DNA from: a virus
Length of the DNA: 64,000 nucleotides
Virus record (IMG/VR): IMGVR_UViG_3300047564_001181
Span: 31,187 to 95,186 of that record
Strand: one strand, 5' to 3'
The notes under the pieces were generated by a model that did no database searches, was not told the origin of the DNA, and saw only the letters and a list, made by a program, of their open reading frames with translations. Positions 21,765-30,863 of the stretch are shown here, one piece after another (position 1 is the stretch's first letter; each line of letters opens with the position of its first letter). A program made the position numbers and the translations under genes.

Positions 21765-22092
21765 GGAGATATGGTCTTTCTCTATTCTTGTTTATCTTTT
21801 CTACAAAGACTTCCTCAAGAGAAGATGTAGTTACTCCATTTGCATCGAGTCCAGCCCATAGGTCAAGAACACGGACAAGAATGTCTGCTAGTTCTTCAAC
21901 TACTTCTCTTTCTCCCTTGTCCTTGCGAAGTGCTTCTAATACCTCTGTGGCTTCTGAGTGAATCATTGCAATTTGCTTTGCATAAAATACAAAGGCATCC
22001 TGCTCTTGAATTCTTTTAGTTGGTTCCCAAAAACCTTTATCTTGTGCTGTTCTGTGTAAATCTTTTGCGAGTAAGTCAAAACTTACATTCAT
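21748..22092 (-). CDS. MazG-like nucleotide pyrophosphohydrolase
   Basis: A 114-residue all-alpha NTP pyrophosphatase-like protein. IHSEATEVLEAL (about 44-55) and EVVEELADILVRVLDL (about 63-78) carry the EExxE and ExxD metal ligands of the MazG family, and KINKNRERPY follows. Phage MazG proteins hydrolyse NTPs/dNTPs or alarmones. ATGA couples it to the polymerase gene. Confidence 0.88.
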   Translation of the reverse strand: MNVSFDLLAKDLHRTAQDKGFWEPTKRIQEQDAFVFYAKQIAMIHSEATEVLEALRKDKGEREVVEELADILVRVLDLWAGLDANGVTTSSLEEVFVEKINKNRERPYLHGVKG

Positions 22093-25000
22093 CGTACAAA
22101 CTCCTTAATTGTTAGTGTTCCAGTTCTAGTTTCTTGCAATACTGGCTTACAGCGAGTTCCTGGCTTGGCATTTACCAAAGCATTTGAATACATACCAGAG
22201 AACACAGTAGTTGCAAATAATTCTTTATCATTATTAGCGAAGATGATATTTCCCATCTTATCGCCTTTCTTTGTTTTTCTACCAGAGAATGATACCACAT
22301 ACATTTCATCATCGATTAAATTAAGATTCTTCGCTGCAAGGAACTTGGTAAACGGAGTATCCGCTTTCTTAATTTCATCTGTGGTTGCATACTCTGCAAT
22401 TCTATTATCTCCTACTAGAATAAGATACTGCTTACCTGTTTCAATTTCAGTATCTTGCTTATCAAAGACACCGACAGCACCAGTCTTATCTACTAGCTCA
22501 ACACGAGACCATCCATCTCCACGCTTAATTGACTTAACCATAGCCATAACTAAGAATGAACCTATTTCTTCATATTCTTCTAATGGCTTAATAAAGGCTT
22601 CCATCCATCTAGGCAAATCATTAACAAACTCTGGAATGTTTAACATCTCATAGTAGTTCTCCGACTCTTTTCCTGTTCGCTGATTATCATCAAACGCTGC
22701 ACCACCAATCTTATTTAGTGATTCAACTGCACGAGCATTGATGCCAGAACCCTTCTCACGAGTTACCTTACGGAAGTGTTCATATGAAATATATGGTCTA
22801 CGCTTAATAATTGCATTAGCAATGTTTTCAGAAATATACTTAACATTTCCAAGACCAAATCTAATAGCATCACCTTCAAGAGTGAAGTCAATTCCGCCTT
22901 CATTAATGTGTGGCAAGCGAATCTTGATACCCATACGCTTTGCTTCGATTAGATATTCTGTACGAGTATCTTTATCTTTTTCGTTGCGTAAAAGAGAGTA
23001 CATAAACTCTACAGGATAGTAACGCTTGAGCCAAGCGGTCCAGTAAGAAAGCATAGAGTAAGCAACTGCATGTGACTTATTAAATGAATAACCTGCGTGT
23101 GCTTCGAAGTCGTGCCAGAGCTTTTGAGCATCGTGAGCATCGATATGCTTACTTGCACCCTTGATGAACTCATCCTTGTACTTATCAAATTCACGAGCAT
23201 CTTTTTTCTTACCAATAATCTTACGAACTTTATCTGCTTCTGCCATTGTCATTCCACCTAGCTTTACGCAAGCGAGCATAACTTGTTCTTGATACAGAAT
23301 ACATCCATAAGTATCTTTAGTAAACTCTTCAACAATTGGGTGAACATAGTTAACCTTTTGCTTACCCTTTTTACGCTTAATATAATCAGCACCAATGGTA
23401 TTCATAGCACCAGGTCGAACAAGGGCGTTAGAGGCTGCCAATTCGTTAAAGTTGCTTACCCCCATCTTTATCAGCAGGTTAGTGTACGGCACTGTTTCCG
23501 CTTGGAATACACCCTTTGTGTGTCCAGCCGTTAGGTCTAGATACACCTCTGGGTCGGCTAAATCCAATTCTGAGAGGTCAATCTCCTTGTTGTGGCGTAA
23601 TTTAATGCTGTCCAGAGTGTCGTGGATTACAGCAAGGGTTTTAAGCCCTAGAGCATCAATCTTAATGAGACCAATCTCTGCAGCCTTTTCCATATCTACA
23701 GCCACTACAGGAATACGGTCATCCCCTTGGGTATCCTTACGAGTCTCCATTGGGGCAAACTTGTAAATGTCATCCTTAGCAGTTACGATACCTGCGGCAT
23801 GCATACCAGTGCCACGAATACGACCACGAAGGCGGTCTGCATAGAAAACAATCTCTGGATACTTCTGCCTAAATTCTGCCGTATTTTTACTTGTAATAAA
23901 GTCTTCCCAAGTCTCAACTTGCTTGAGTGCTTTGTTTACTTCTGATAATGGAACATGGAACGCACGAGCAACATCTCGAACAACACCTTTGTCCTTGAAT
24001 GTAAGAAATGTAGCAATTGAGGCAACATGTCCATACTTGCTAGTTAAATATTCTTTAACCTCACTTCTTCGGCGGTCTTCATAGTCTGTATCAATATCGG
24101 GAAAGTCGTTACGCTCAGGGTTAATGAATCGGAAGAATAGTAATCCATATTTAATTGGGTCTACTTCTGTAATTCCCAACGCATAACAAACCAAAGAGCC
24201 AGCAGCAGAACCACGACCAGGACCAACAAGAATTTGATTACTCTTAGACCAGTTAATCATGTCTGCAACAACAAGGAAGTATGAACTAAAGTTTTTGTCT
24301 TTAATAATTTCTAACTCATCATACAGACGCTTTTTGTATTCTTCATTTACTGCCAGACCTTTTCTTACAAGCCCAGAGTATGCGAGTTTTTCCAGCTCTG
24401 CATGTGGGTCGCTATATTGGGCTGGTAGAAGGTCTAGGTCTTTCTTTTCTGTGTACGAGCCAATCTTGTCACTAATTGCAACAGAGTTTTCGTATAGGTC
24501 TGGTCTATCAATTCCCTGCTCCTCCATTTTGGATTTAACATCATTGATACCAGAAAGATAAATATCTAGTTCTGAGAACGACATCTGACGGTCTCCATAT
24601 AGGTAGTCGAGCCTCTGCATAACATCTTTAATCTTGGTGCTTCCATCGTAAGTTGCTTCCTTACGAATGTTTGGGTGTGTACCCAAGATAAGCATGATTT
24701 CTTCTGCTACTCTATCCTTTGGGTCTGCGTAGTGGCAGTCAAGAGTTACTGTGCTCTTTACACCCATCTCATCTGCTAACTTAAGCAATGAGTGATTAAG
24801 CTCGGCAGGATTGTGTGGCTGAAGTTCCATATAGAAGTCATCGCCAAAAACTTGTTTAAACCAATCGGTATACGATTTAGCAGCAGACATATTGCCATTC
24901 TCAATAGCCTTTGCAATAATACCGTTCATACATCCAGATAGCACAACAAGACCACTTGAGTGCTTTTCTAGGATATCAAAGTCCATACGAGGCTTCATGA

Positions 25001-25349
25001 AGAATCCATCGTTCCAAGCACTTTCCGACAACTTGCCAAGGTTTTCTAGCCCCTTATCGTCTTTTGCAAGAACAATTAAGTGGTTATAAATTTGGTCTTC
25101 TGCTTGTCGGTCTTTCTTTGCTCGCTTATCAAATCTATCATTTGTAAAGTATGCCTCAATACCGAGGATTGGCTTTACTCCTGTTTCTTTTGCTGCAGCA
25201 AGCATATCCATATGACCAGATAGAGTTCCGTGGTCGGTAATAGACAACGCAGTCATATCTAGCTCTTTTGCTCGTTGCATTAACTCTAGTGGCGATGAAA
25301 AGCCATCTAGTAAACTGTAATAAGAATGTGAATGGTGGTTATGAAACAT
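22089..25349 (-). CDS. dnaE: DNA polymerase III alpha subunit (DnaE type)
   Basis: A 1086-residue bacterial C-family polymerase. It has an N-terminal PHP domain (HNHHSHSYYSLLDG at 3-16, SITDHGT at 37-43) and the palm motifs GPGRGSAAGSLVCYALG near 378 and DFPDIDTDYE near 416, which hold catalytic Asp residues. Finger segments (YQEQVMLACVKLGG, GYSFNKSHAVAYS) and an OB-like C-terminus follow. The PHP histidines are retained, so intrinsic 3'-5' exonuclease is possible. Its length is slightly below cellular DnaE. It should be the phage replicase. It has its own promoter and a GGAGAAAA ribosome site. Confidence 0.97.
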   Translation of the reverse strand: MFHNHHSHSYYSLLDGFSSPLELMQRAKELDMTALSITDHGTLSGHMDMLAAAKETGVKPILGIEAYFTNDRFDKRAKKDRQAEDQIYNHLIVLAKDDKGLENLGKLSESAWNDGFFMKPRMDFDILEKHSSGLVVLSGCMNGIIAKAIENGNMSAAKSYTDWFKQVFGDDFYMELQPHNPAELNHSLLKLADEMGVKSTVTLDCHYADPKDRVAEEIMLILGTHPNIRKEATYDGSTKIKDVMQRLDYLYGDRQMSFSELDIYLSGINDVKSKMEEQGIDRPDLYENSVAISDKIGSYTEKKDLDLLPAQYSDPHAELEKLAYSGLVRKGLAVNEEYKKRLYDELEIIKDKNFSSYFLVVADMINWSKSNQILVGPGRGSAAGSLVCYALGITEVDPIKYGLLFFRFINPERNDFPDIDTDYEDRRRSEVKEYLTSKYGHVASIATFLTFKDKGVVRDVARAFHVPLSEVNKALKQVETWEDFITSKNTAEFRQKYPEIVFYADRLRGRIRGTGMHAAGIVTAKDDIYKFAPMETRKDTQGDDRIPVVAVDMEKAAEIGLIKIDALGLKTLAVIHDTLDSIKLRHNKEIDLSELDLADPEVYLDLTAGHTKGVFQAETVPYTNLLIKMGVSNFNELAASNALVRPGAMNTIGADYIKRKKGKQKVNYVHPIVEEFTKDTYGCILYQEQVMLACVKLGGMTMAEADKVRKIIGKKKDAREFDKYKDEFIKGASKHIDAHDAQKLWHDFEAHAGYSFNKSHAVAYSMLSYWTAWLKRYYPVEFMYSLLRNEKDKDTRTEYLIEAKRMGIKIRLPHINEGGIDFTLEGDAIRFGLGNVKYISENIANAIIKRRPYISYEHFRKVTREKGSGINARAVESLNKIGGAAFDDNQRTGKESENYYEMLNIPEFVNDLPRWMEAFIKPLEEYEEIGSFLVMAMVKSIKRGDGWSRVELVDKTGAVGVFDKQDTEIETGKQYLILVGDNRIAEYATTDEIKKADTPFTKFLAAKNLNLIDDEMYVVSFSGRKTKKGDKMGNIIFANNDKELFATTVFSGMYSNALVNAKPGTRCKPVLQETRTGTLTIKEFVR

Positions 25350-25380
25350 TTTTCTCCAATAATATGTAAGGACAGTAGGA

Positions 25381-25410
25381 ATTATATCCTACTGCCCCTA
25401 CCTTTGTCAA
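25381..25410 (-). promoter_or_regulatory. promoter for the polymerase operon
   Basis: TTGACA (25405-25410) and TATAAT (25381-25386) on the minus strand with an 18-bp spacer, directly after the SSB stop codon and about 30 bases before the dnaE start. It would drive dnaE, mazG, recA and the nuclease genes. Confidence 0.85.
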
Positions 25411-26061
25411 TTACCAATCCAAAGAAGTTGAGGCAGAGGAATCGACATCTAGACCCATGTAAAAATTCTCTTGGTCTGTGTATGCAACCTGACGAGTAGC
25501 AACCTTCATCAAATCAAATGGTTCAACACCACTGAAGTCGAAAGCGTTTTCATCAATAGCACCTGGAATCAAAACATAGTTTGTTTGTGTTCCAGTTCCA
25601 TTACGGCGAAGTGACCAAACAAGATTGGTAATAGAACCAGTCTCATCATCGTAGTCACTGATAGTGTTTGTTGTAGTTGACTTTGGACCAACTCCCTGTG
25701 ACCAGATTGCCACATAATTTTCTTCATTGTCATATACATAGACATTGGTGTAGAAACGGAGCTTAGCCTTCCAGCCAGCCTTTGGGTCTTTACGATTTTG
25801 TTCGCAGCCATAGCAACGACCTTCATCATCCATAGAGCACAATGCTTTACGGCGATAATCTTTAGGGTTGGTATGTTCTGCAACTACGATAGCCTGACCT
25901 AGCTTCTCGTTATAGTTCTTTGAATCGGCACTAAGTTCGTTTACAAAACGAAGTTTGACCTTTTGTCCATCGTCTAGTTTTAGCCAACGACCTTTTGGAC
26001 CTTCTGATGCTCTAGCATCAATTTCATTTTTTGCTTGCTTAAGCGATTTGACAATTGCCAT
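25411..26061 (-). CDS. gp32-like single-stranded DNA-binding protein
   Basis: A 216-residue protein. An OB-fold-like core contains H63, C75, C83 and C86, an H-X11-C-X7-C-X2-C zinc site that parallels the H-C-C-C site of T4 gp32. Aromatic residues in YVYDNEENYVAIW could stack with ssDNA. The C-terminus is acidic then aromatic (GLDVDSSASTSLDW), the usual protein-interaction tail of SSBs. It is expressed from its own promoter (26113-26141), fitting a high-copy replication protein. Confidence 0.85.
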   Translation of the reverse strand: MAIVKSLKQAKNEIDARASEGPKGRWLKLDDGQKVKLRFVNELSADSKNYNEKLGQAIVVAEHTNPKDYRRKALCSMDDEGRCYGCEQNRKDPKAGWKAKLRFYTNVYVYDNEENYVAIWSQGVGPKSTTTNTISDYDDETGSITNLVWSLRRNGTGTQTNYVLIPGAIDENAFDFSGVEPFDLMKVATRQVAYTDQENFYMGLDVDSSASTSLDW

Positions 26062-26112
26062 TATATTTCTTCTTTCTAAATAGTTGAACCTATAGGTGGT
26101 TCGTGTAGGATA

Positions 26113-26141
26113 AGTATATCAGAGTTGGAACAATAAGTCAA
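26113..26141 (-). promoter_or_regulatory. promoter for the SSB gene
   Basis: TTGACT (26136-26141) and TATACT (26113-26118) on the minus strand, 17-bp spacer. It overlaps the end of the primase gene and gives a leader of about 45 nt with a purine-rich ribosome site before the SSB ATG. Confidence 0.75.
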
Positions 26142-27069
26142 GTGTTTTATTGTCCATAGCATCAAGGATTTCTTGCTTGGTCATGTCCCCAATGTCTTTC
26201 TTGCCTTCTGGAATATTAATTAAACTAATATCTCTAGACTTAATGTTGTCCATAATTTTCTTTACGAAGGTCTGCCCAGCATCATCGGAATCTGGGGCAA
26301 GGATAATTTTAGTTGCATACTTTTCAAGTAACTTAATCTGCTCTCTGCTTACATTAGCACCTAAAGTTGCAACAGCATTTAAGCCCATTTGATGTAACTT
26401 AATTGCATCGAATGATGATTCTACAACTATAATCTCTTCAAACTTGCATCTGTTGAGATTAAACAAAACTTTAGAGCGTGGCATATTAGTAGAGTTTTTA
26501 AATGATTTGCCTTCCACAGAACGAGCAACAAATCCAACATACATTCCGTTATCTGCCTGAACAGGAACAGTAACCATATCTTGATTTGTAGAATATCCAA
26601 GTTTAAATGTTTCTACAGACTCCGCAGTAATTCCACGACCTTGCCAATACTCTTTTGCTCTTTCAGAAGATGTACATTCGCTGTGTAATTTTTTAATTAA
26701 CTCTATATCGAATGGTTCTATCTCTTTGCTATTACTAATAGTATTAACAATTTGGTCGGTAAAGTTTATTTCTTTTGCAGCATTACTAATAATTCTGCTT
26801 GCTTCAAAGTATGAACGCTTTGTTGTTTTCATCACAAAGTCCAATAGAGTGCCATTCTCCTGACATGAAAAACAAATAAAGAGTCCTTTCTCTTTATCTA
26901 CTTCACAGGCTGGGGTATTTCTATTATTGTGAAATGGGCAGAAAATTAGGAAGTGGCTGTCTAGCTCTGACCCGATTGTGATGCCACACTGGGCGAGGAT
27001 TTCTTTGACTTGCCCTGCTGAGTAGGACTCATTAGTATCAGCTTTGTTCCAATTACGGCTTGATAACAT
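26119..27069 (-). CDS. DNA primase (DnaG type)
   Basis: A 316-residue primase. The zinc-binding domain has CPFH at 44-47 and CFSC at 66-69. The TOPRIM core follows with VVESSFDAIKL near 216 (catalytic Glu) and ILAPDSDDAG near 255 (DxD). It makes RNA primers, probably together with the DnaB-like helicase upstream. Compared with bacterial DnaG it lacks the C-terminal helicase-binding domain. It overlaps the upstream gene by 109 bp. Confidence 0.93.
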   Translation of the reverse strand: MLSSRNWNKADTNESYSAGQVKEILAQCGITIGSELDSHFLIFCPFHNNRNTPACEVDKEKGLFICFSCQENGTLLDFVMKTTKRSYFEASRIISNAAKEINFTDQIVNTISNSKEIEPFDIELIKKLHSECTSSERAKEYWQGRGITAESVETFKLGYSTNQDMVTVPVQADNGMYVGFVARSVEGKSFKNSTNMPRSKVLFNLNRCKFEEIIVVESSFDAIKLHQMGLNAVATLGANVSREQIKLLEKYATKIILAPDSDDAGQTFVKKIMDNIKSRDISLINIPEGKKDIGDMTKQEILDAMDNKTLDLLFQL

Positions 27070-27326
27070 CTTGATTTTGCCTTTCCAACATATATTCCAT
27101 ATCTTGTGTACTTAAAATTATATCCGTGAGTAGTATACTCTATTGTAAAGATTGGGTCAAGGTCGTAGTGTGGAATATATCCTTTATTTCGCATATATTC
27201 TTCTGCAATCTGTTCATATCTCTCTCTGAGACGGATAATGTCTTTATCGTCATTAATCACACCAGAGAAGTCGAAGTTGTGAATCTTCTTATGAATAGCG
27301 TATTCCACATATTCATTATACCCCAA
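26961..27326 (-). CDS. hypothetical protein between helicase and primase
   Basis: A protein of up to 121 residues with an N-terminal charged helix (DKDIIRLRERYEQIAEEYMR) and a beta-rich middle (PIFTIEYTTHGYNFKYTRYG). The Ser/Gln/Lys tail is encoded over the primase start. The TTG start at 27326 has no clear ribosome site. A GTG at 27308 lies 6 bases after TATAAT and may be the true, leaderless start. A role in primosome assembly is possible from position only. Confidence 0.65.
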   Translation of the reverse strand: MGYNEYVEYAIHKKIHNFDFSGVINDDKDIIRLRERYEQIAEEYMRNKGYIPHYDLDPIFTIEYTTHGYNFKYTRYGIYVGKAKSRCYQAVIGTKLILMSPTQQGKSKKSSPSVASQSGQS

Positions 27327-27332
27327 ATCTGA

Positions 27333-28556
27333 CTAGAAATTAGGGTCTGAAATCTCTTGAAATTGACCTTTATCAAAGTCTGCAAACATTACGAAGTCAC
27401 CTAAAAACCCATGGCGATTCTTACGAAATGCACACTCTAGAGCATCCGTATTTTGCTTACGACCAAGTGCTAATACCCAGTCAGCATCGTACGCAATCTG
27501 ACGAGACCATGCTACCTGTCCCAATTGTGGAACAGATTCTAAGTCTGTGGCATCATCTGGCGTAGCAGATGCAATTGCAATAACTGGAATTTGCTCTGCA
27601 ATAGCCAATAACTTTAGCTCACGAGATAGGTTCTTAATCTTTACTGTCTCATTTGCATTTGTATTAGAGTTGTCAGTCATCAACTGTAGGTAGTCAATAA
27701 TAACTAGGTCTGGTTTATATTGGTCAATCTTGGCTCTAATAACGCTTGGCGTTACTGCTCCTTCTCCATCACCAGAGATAATTTTGAATGGTGCTTTACC
27801 AACAACATTGTCTTCAGCCCATTCTTTAAAATCATTCTCATCTACTTTTCCAGAAGACATAACTCTATGACTAAACTTTCCATCGCCAATAACTGTAAAG
27901 ATACGATTACGAACTTCATTCTCAGTCATTTCAAGCGATAGAATCATTGGCACACGACCTGCTTTCCAAGCCTGTACTGCAAAATACAATGCAAGCCAAG
28001 ATTTACCAATAGCAGGGTATGCAAGAAGGATACCTAGTTGTCCTTTGGAGATTCCCATTGGGAGGCAGACATCGAATGATGGGATATTGGTCCTGATTCC
28101 AATGTCCCCATTTTTAGCAGCCTCACGAGTCTTTTCAAAGTACGCCAGAGCATCATCAATGTCTGTAACTTCAACATCTCTCACCTTTGCTGTAATTCTA
28201 GACAGGTTAGATACAGAGCCATTTACAAAATCAAGTGCTTTGCTTGTTTCTCCATTTTGCAGTAGCTCTGCAGACTGTCTAAGTGTTTTTCTAAGAGATT
28301 CATCCAGAAAGGCTTCTTTTAGTTTATTTACATGATAAACGGTAGGACCAACCTCTACTGAATCAAAATCTCTAAATCTAGTTTCAAGTAGTTCAGCGTT
28401 TGGGATTTGTTTTGTATCATTGTAGTATTCTTTAATAAAGTCCCAAATGTCACCACAAGTAGTCATCATTGGGTCTACACCATTCTCAAATAGAATGTGG
28501 ATATCTTTATTTTTACATACGGCAGAGATTACCTCTACTTCTTCCTTCATACTCAT
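27333..28556 (-). CDS. replicative DNA helicase, DnaB-like
   Basis: A 407-residue RecA-fold helicase. The N-terminal 150 residues are helical. Walker A is AYPAIGKSW at 179-187, where the usual first Gly is Ala. The SLEMTENEVRNR motif is near 215 and Walker B is LVIIDYLQLM near 283-292. It unwinds the fork ahead of the DnaE polymerase and should work with the primase one gene downstream. ATGA couples it to the upstream helper-like gene. Confidence 0.93.
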   Translation of the reverse strand: MSMKEEVEVISAVCKNKDIHILFENGVDPMMTTCGDIWDFIKEYYNDTKQIPNAELLETRFRDFDSVEVGPTVYHVNKLKEAFLDESLRKTLRQSAELLQNGETSKALDFVNGSVSNLSRITAKVRDVEVTDIDDALAYFEKTREAAKNGDIGIRTNIPSFDVCLPMGISKGQLGILLAYPAIGKSWLALYFAVQAWKAGRVPMILSLEMTENEVRNRIFTVIGDGKFSHRVMSSGKVDENDFKEWAEDNVVGKAPFKIISGDGEGAVTPSVIRAKIDQYKPDLVIIDYLQLMTDNSNTNANETVKIKNLSRELKLLAIAEQIPVIAIASATPDDATDLESVPQLGQVAWSRQIAYDADWVLALGRKQNTDALECAFRKNRHGFLGDFVMFADFDKGQFQEISDPNF

Positions 28557-28879
28557 TTATTCATTTCCTTAACAATCTGCTGAGTCATTACTCTTCTTTC
28601 GGCTCTAAGTCTATCATCTCGTTCTTTGTCTGTCAATGACTTAATCAAAGATTCGCAGTTATTGTAGAACCAATTTAGGGGATGACCTTCTTTATGAAGT
28701 GTAAAATAGTAGTCTATTGCTTTTTCTATATTTTCTTCTGAGAAATCATCAATGATTTGGGACATAGCCCATTTTTCTTTATACTTATTAATTGGTAGTG
28801 GCTTGCCATATCTATTCTTATACTTATTAGCATAATATGCAAGCATTCCAAATGCTGCACTAGATTGGTCTTTAGTCAC
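28553..28879 (-). CDS. possible helicase loader / replisome organiser
   Basis: A 108-residue, charged, helical protein. GKPLPINKYKEKWAMSQIID then NIEKAIDYYFTLHKEGHPLNW resembles the small helicase-loader or replisome organiser domains found beside phage DnaB genes. Its immediate coupling to the helicase (ATGA) supports that role. The C-terminus is a basic helix (KERDDRLRAERRVMTQQIVK). This assignment is inference. Confidence 0.5.
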   Translation of the reverse strand: MTKDQSSAAFGMLAYYANKYKNRYGKPLPINKYKEKWAMSQIIDDFSEENIEKAIDYYFTLHKEGHPLNWFYNNCESLIKSLTDKERDDRLRAERRVMTQQIVKEMNK

Positions 28880-29069
28880 CCAATTCCTCCGTAATTTCGT
28901 TTACTTTTTCTTTTAACTTAGTTTCAACAAACTTATAGACTCGTTCAGTTGCTTGGTCTACAGTCTCGCCTTGTCTTACATAATCTTCAACGCCTATGTC
29001 TACATGTAGGCTTTCGTAATTACCAAGATTACGAACAAACTTTAGACCGACCTTAACTGTGGTACTCAT
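28872..29069 (-). CDS. hypothetical protein (65 aa)
   Basis: A 65-residue protein with two strands (TTVKVGLKFVRNLGNYESLH) and a long helix (TVDQATERVYKFVETKLKEK). This pattern, 'kvgl.....nyesl....gied...  et...a..r....v...l', is common among small actinophage replication-region proteins without assigned function. It overlaps genes on both sides. Confidence 0.75.
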   Translation of the reverse strand: MSTTVKVGLKFVRNLGNYESLHVDIGVEDYVRQGETVDQATERVYKFVETKLKEKVNEITEELGD

Positions 29070-29307
29070 CCTTATCCTCTACTTCTCTAGTAAACCCAAT
29101 TGGGAGCTTAACATCTTCTTCCCTCTCAAGAATCCTTCCAAGCATGGACCATCTATCAGAGATGGCTACAATTGCATCTAGGTCACGATTAAACCTAGCA
29201 ATCTTATAAGCTTCTTTCAAGGCTGCTGCACTATTTTCAAATGCAATGACCGAGGATACCATGTTATAGTCAACCTTGTCAAGTTCTTTTCTTTTCTTTT
29301 TAATCAT
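29053..29307 (-). CDS. hypothetical protein (84 aa)
   Basis: An 84-residue helical protein (MVSSVIAFENSAAALKEAYK, then DLDAIVAISDRWSMLGRILE), basic at the start and acidic at the end. It shares TAATG with the HTH-like gene upstream and overlaps the 65-residue gene by 17 bp. Function unknown. Confidence 0.7.
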   Translation of the reverse strand: MIKKKRKELDKVDYNMVSSVIAFENSAAALKEAYKIARFNRDLDAIVAISDRWSMLGRILEREEDVKLPIGFTREVEDKDEYHS

Positions 29308-29843
29308 TAAAAATCAACTCTTTTCCAAATTGGGACAAAGTTACCCTTTTTGTCCTTTACATATACCATTTCACGCTTTCCTAGAAGGGCATCTAGTTCT
29401 TCAATTGAAGGAACATTGTAGGATGTAATTGTTCCATCTGCTCTTGGTCTTCCTTTATGAATGTTAGCAAAGTAATCTCTTATCTCATAAATATTATCTT
29501 CAGAGAAGTAATAAATACCAGCTCTACCTACTGCAAACTTTCCTTTTCCAGCTTCTTTTCTGATTGGAAGCATAAATGGCTTTGTTACTTTACCAGCATT
29601 AATTGCTTTCCAAACTGCCGTAATGTCTCTACCAACAAAATAAGATACATGTTTGATTGTATAAGCTTGCTGCTTAAACTTTTTGTAGTCTGCAATGCTG
29701 TATGCAGAAACATTATTTGTCGAATAGTTGTATGCACGAATCATACCTGCAGCACGATTTGTGTTTACAATCTCATGAAACTCTCCGTTAAGGAAGAATC
29801 TCTTTTTATTAATTCTTAATGGTTTGTCGTCCACTCGACCCAC
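29307..29843 (-). CDS. putative DNA-binding protein (178 aa)
   Basis: A 178-residue basic protein. YTIKHVSYFVGRDITAVWKA (about 62-81) resembles a helix-turn-helix, and NIYEIRDYFANIHKGRPRAD (about 137-156) resembles the wing/arm region of phage MerR-like DNA-binding proteins. It could be an early regulator or origin-binding protein. It overlaps the small zinc-ribbon gene by 28 bp. The family is not certain. Confidence 0.6.
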   Translation of the reverse strand: MGRVDDKPLRINKKRFFLNGEFHEIVNTNRAAGMIRAYNYSTNNVSAYSIADYKKFKQQAYTIKHVSYFVGRDITAVWKAINAGKVTKPFMLPIRKEAGKGKFAVGRAGIYYFSEDNIYEIRDYFANIHKGRPRADGTITSYNVPSIEELDALLGKREMVYVKDKKGNFVPIWKRVDF

Positions 29844-30043
29844 TCCATTTCAACCTTGTGAAGCCATATAATAAAATCCCCGTGTTGACTAGGATAATGA
29901 TAAATCCATAGTTTTCCACAAGATAAACAAGATAGCTCTAAGTGAATTTCTGAAAGGTATTGTCTTTCTGACATAACCCTGCCACCACACTTGTCGCAAA
30001 ACAAGTTCATCCCGTTGTTTACAGATACTTTTGGAACTTTCAT
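29816..30043 (-). CDS. zinc ribbon protein (75 aa)
   Basis: A 75-residue protein with C16/C19 (CDKC) and C39/C42 (CLSC), and aromatic residues in the second half. It is a typical small zinc ribbon. It shares TAATG with the phosphoesterase gene. The role is unknown; similar ribbons accompany replication genes elsewhere in this window. Confidence 0.75.
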   Translation of the reverse strand: MKVPKVSVNNGMNLFCDKCGGRVMSERQYLSEIHLELSCLSCGKLWIYHYPSQHGDFIIWLHKVEMEWVEWTTNH

Positions 30044-30852
30044 TAGGCACTAAACTTCTTTCCATCAACATAACATGTGTAGTCTGGGCTAACATGAATT
30101 AGGTCGATGTGAGGGTATTCTCCGTTCTCAATATGTGCAATAGCAAATGCTTTTTGCCAGTTGTGTACATTTGTATAAGCCATACCACTAGACCTTTCGT
30201 CAGCCATATGACCAATTTCGTAACCACGAAGAATTTCTCCCTTGCCATCATTACGAAGTTCGTATGTTTGAAACATAGCACCAGCACGATGTGAGTGACC
30301 ACGAATAATTGAAACGCCAAAGTTTTCAACATCCTTCTTTACAGATTCACCTGCATTTTGAGAAATAGCCACACCGTGATGGACATGGATATCTCCAAAT
30401 CGTTTCTTTGGTAATTCATTATAATAAATATAATCATATCCAAGAGAATCTAATCTCCAGAGTGCTTCTGGAGTTACAGTCTCTATATAGTCTGGAAGCT
30501 TTGCATCTACATAATCAAAGATACGGATATCGTGATTTCCTAGTGCCGAAAACAGCTGTGCCTTTGGAGCAAGCTTACGAGTACGCTCATAAAATTCTCT
30601 AGCACCCTTTGCTTCGTGTTGCATTAAAGGTACAATTTCATTTCCTAATTCATCTTTATGCATTTTTAGGAATTCTGCTGAACGACCTTCTGTATACTTA
30701 CTGTAACATGCTTGGTCATCTGTATCACCAAGATAATCGACAACATGTGGCTTAAACCACTGCATAACCTTGAACCAAAGTTCAATCATTCTATCATCTT
30801 GATAGGGGAATTGCTGGTCGGATGACAGCATCCACCGTAAATCATTTGACAT
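30043..30852 (-). CDS. calcineurin-like metallophosphoesterase
   Basis: A 269-residue phosphoesterase. The family's metal-binding blocks are present: GDTDD at 42-46, GNHD at 104-107, VHHG at 156-159 and GHSH at 184-187. The first DxH block is degenerate (SDQQFPY). Enzymes of this type hydrolyse phosphomonoesters or diesters, including nucleotides and nucleic acid ends. Its place in the DNA block suggests a nucleic acid or nucleotide substrate. Confidence 0.88.
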   Translation of the reverse strand: MSNDLRWMLSSDQQFPYQDDRMIELWFKVMQWFKPHVVDYLGDTDDQACYSKYTEGRSAEFLKMHKDELGNEIVPLMQHEAKGAREFYERTRKLAPKAQLFSALGNHDIRIFDYVDAKLPDYIETVTPEALWRLDSLGYDYIYYNELPKKRFGDIHVHHGVAISQNAGESVKKDVENFGVSIIRGHSHRAGAMFQTYELRNDGKGEILRGYEIGHMADERSSGMAYTNVHNWQKAFAIAHIENGEYPHIDLIHVSPDYTCYVDGKKFSA

Positions 30853-30863
30853 TTTTAGCCTTT

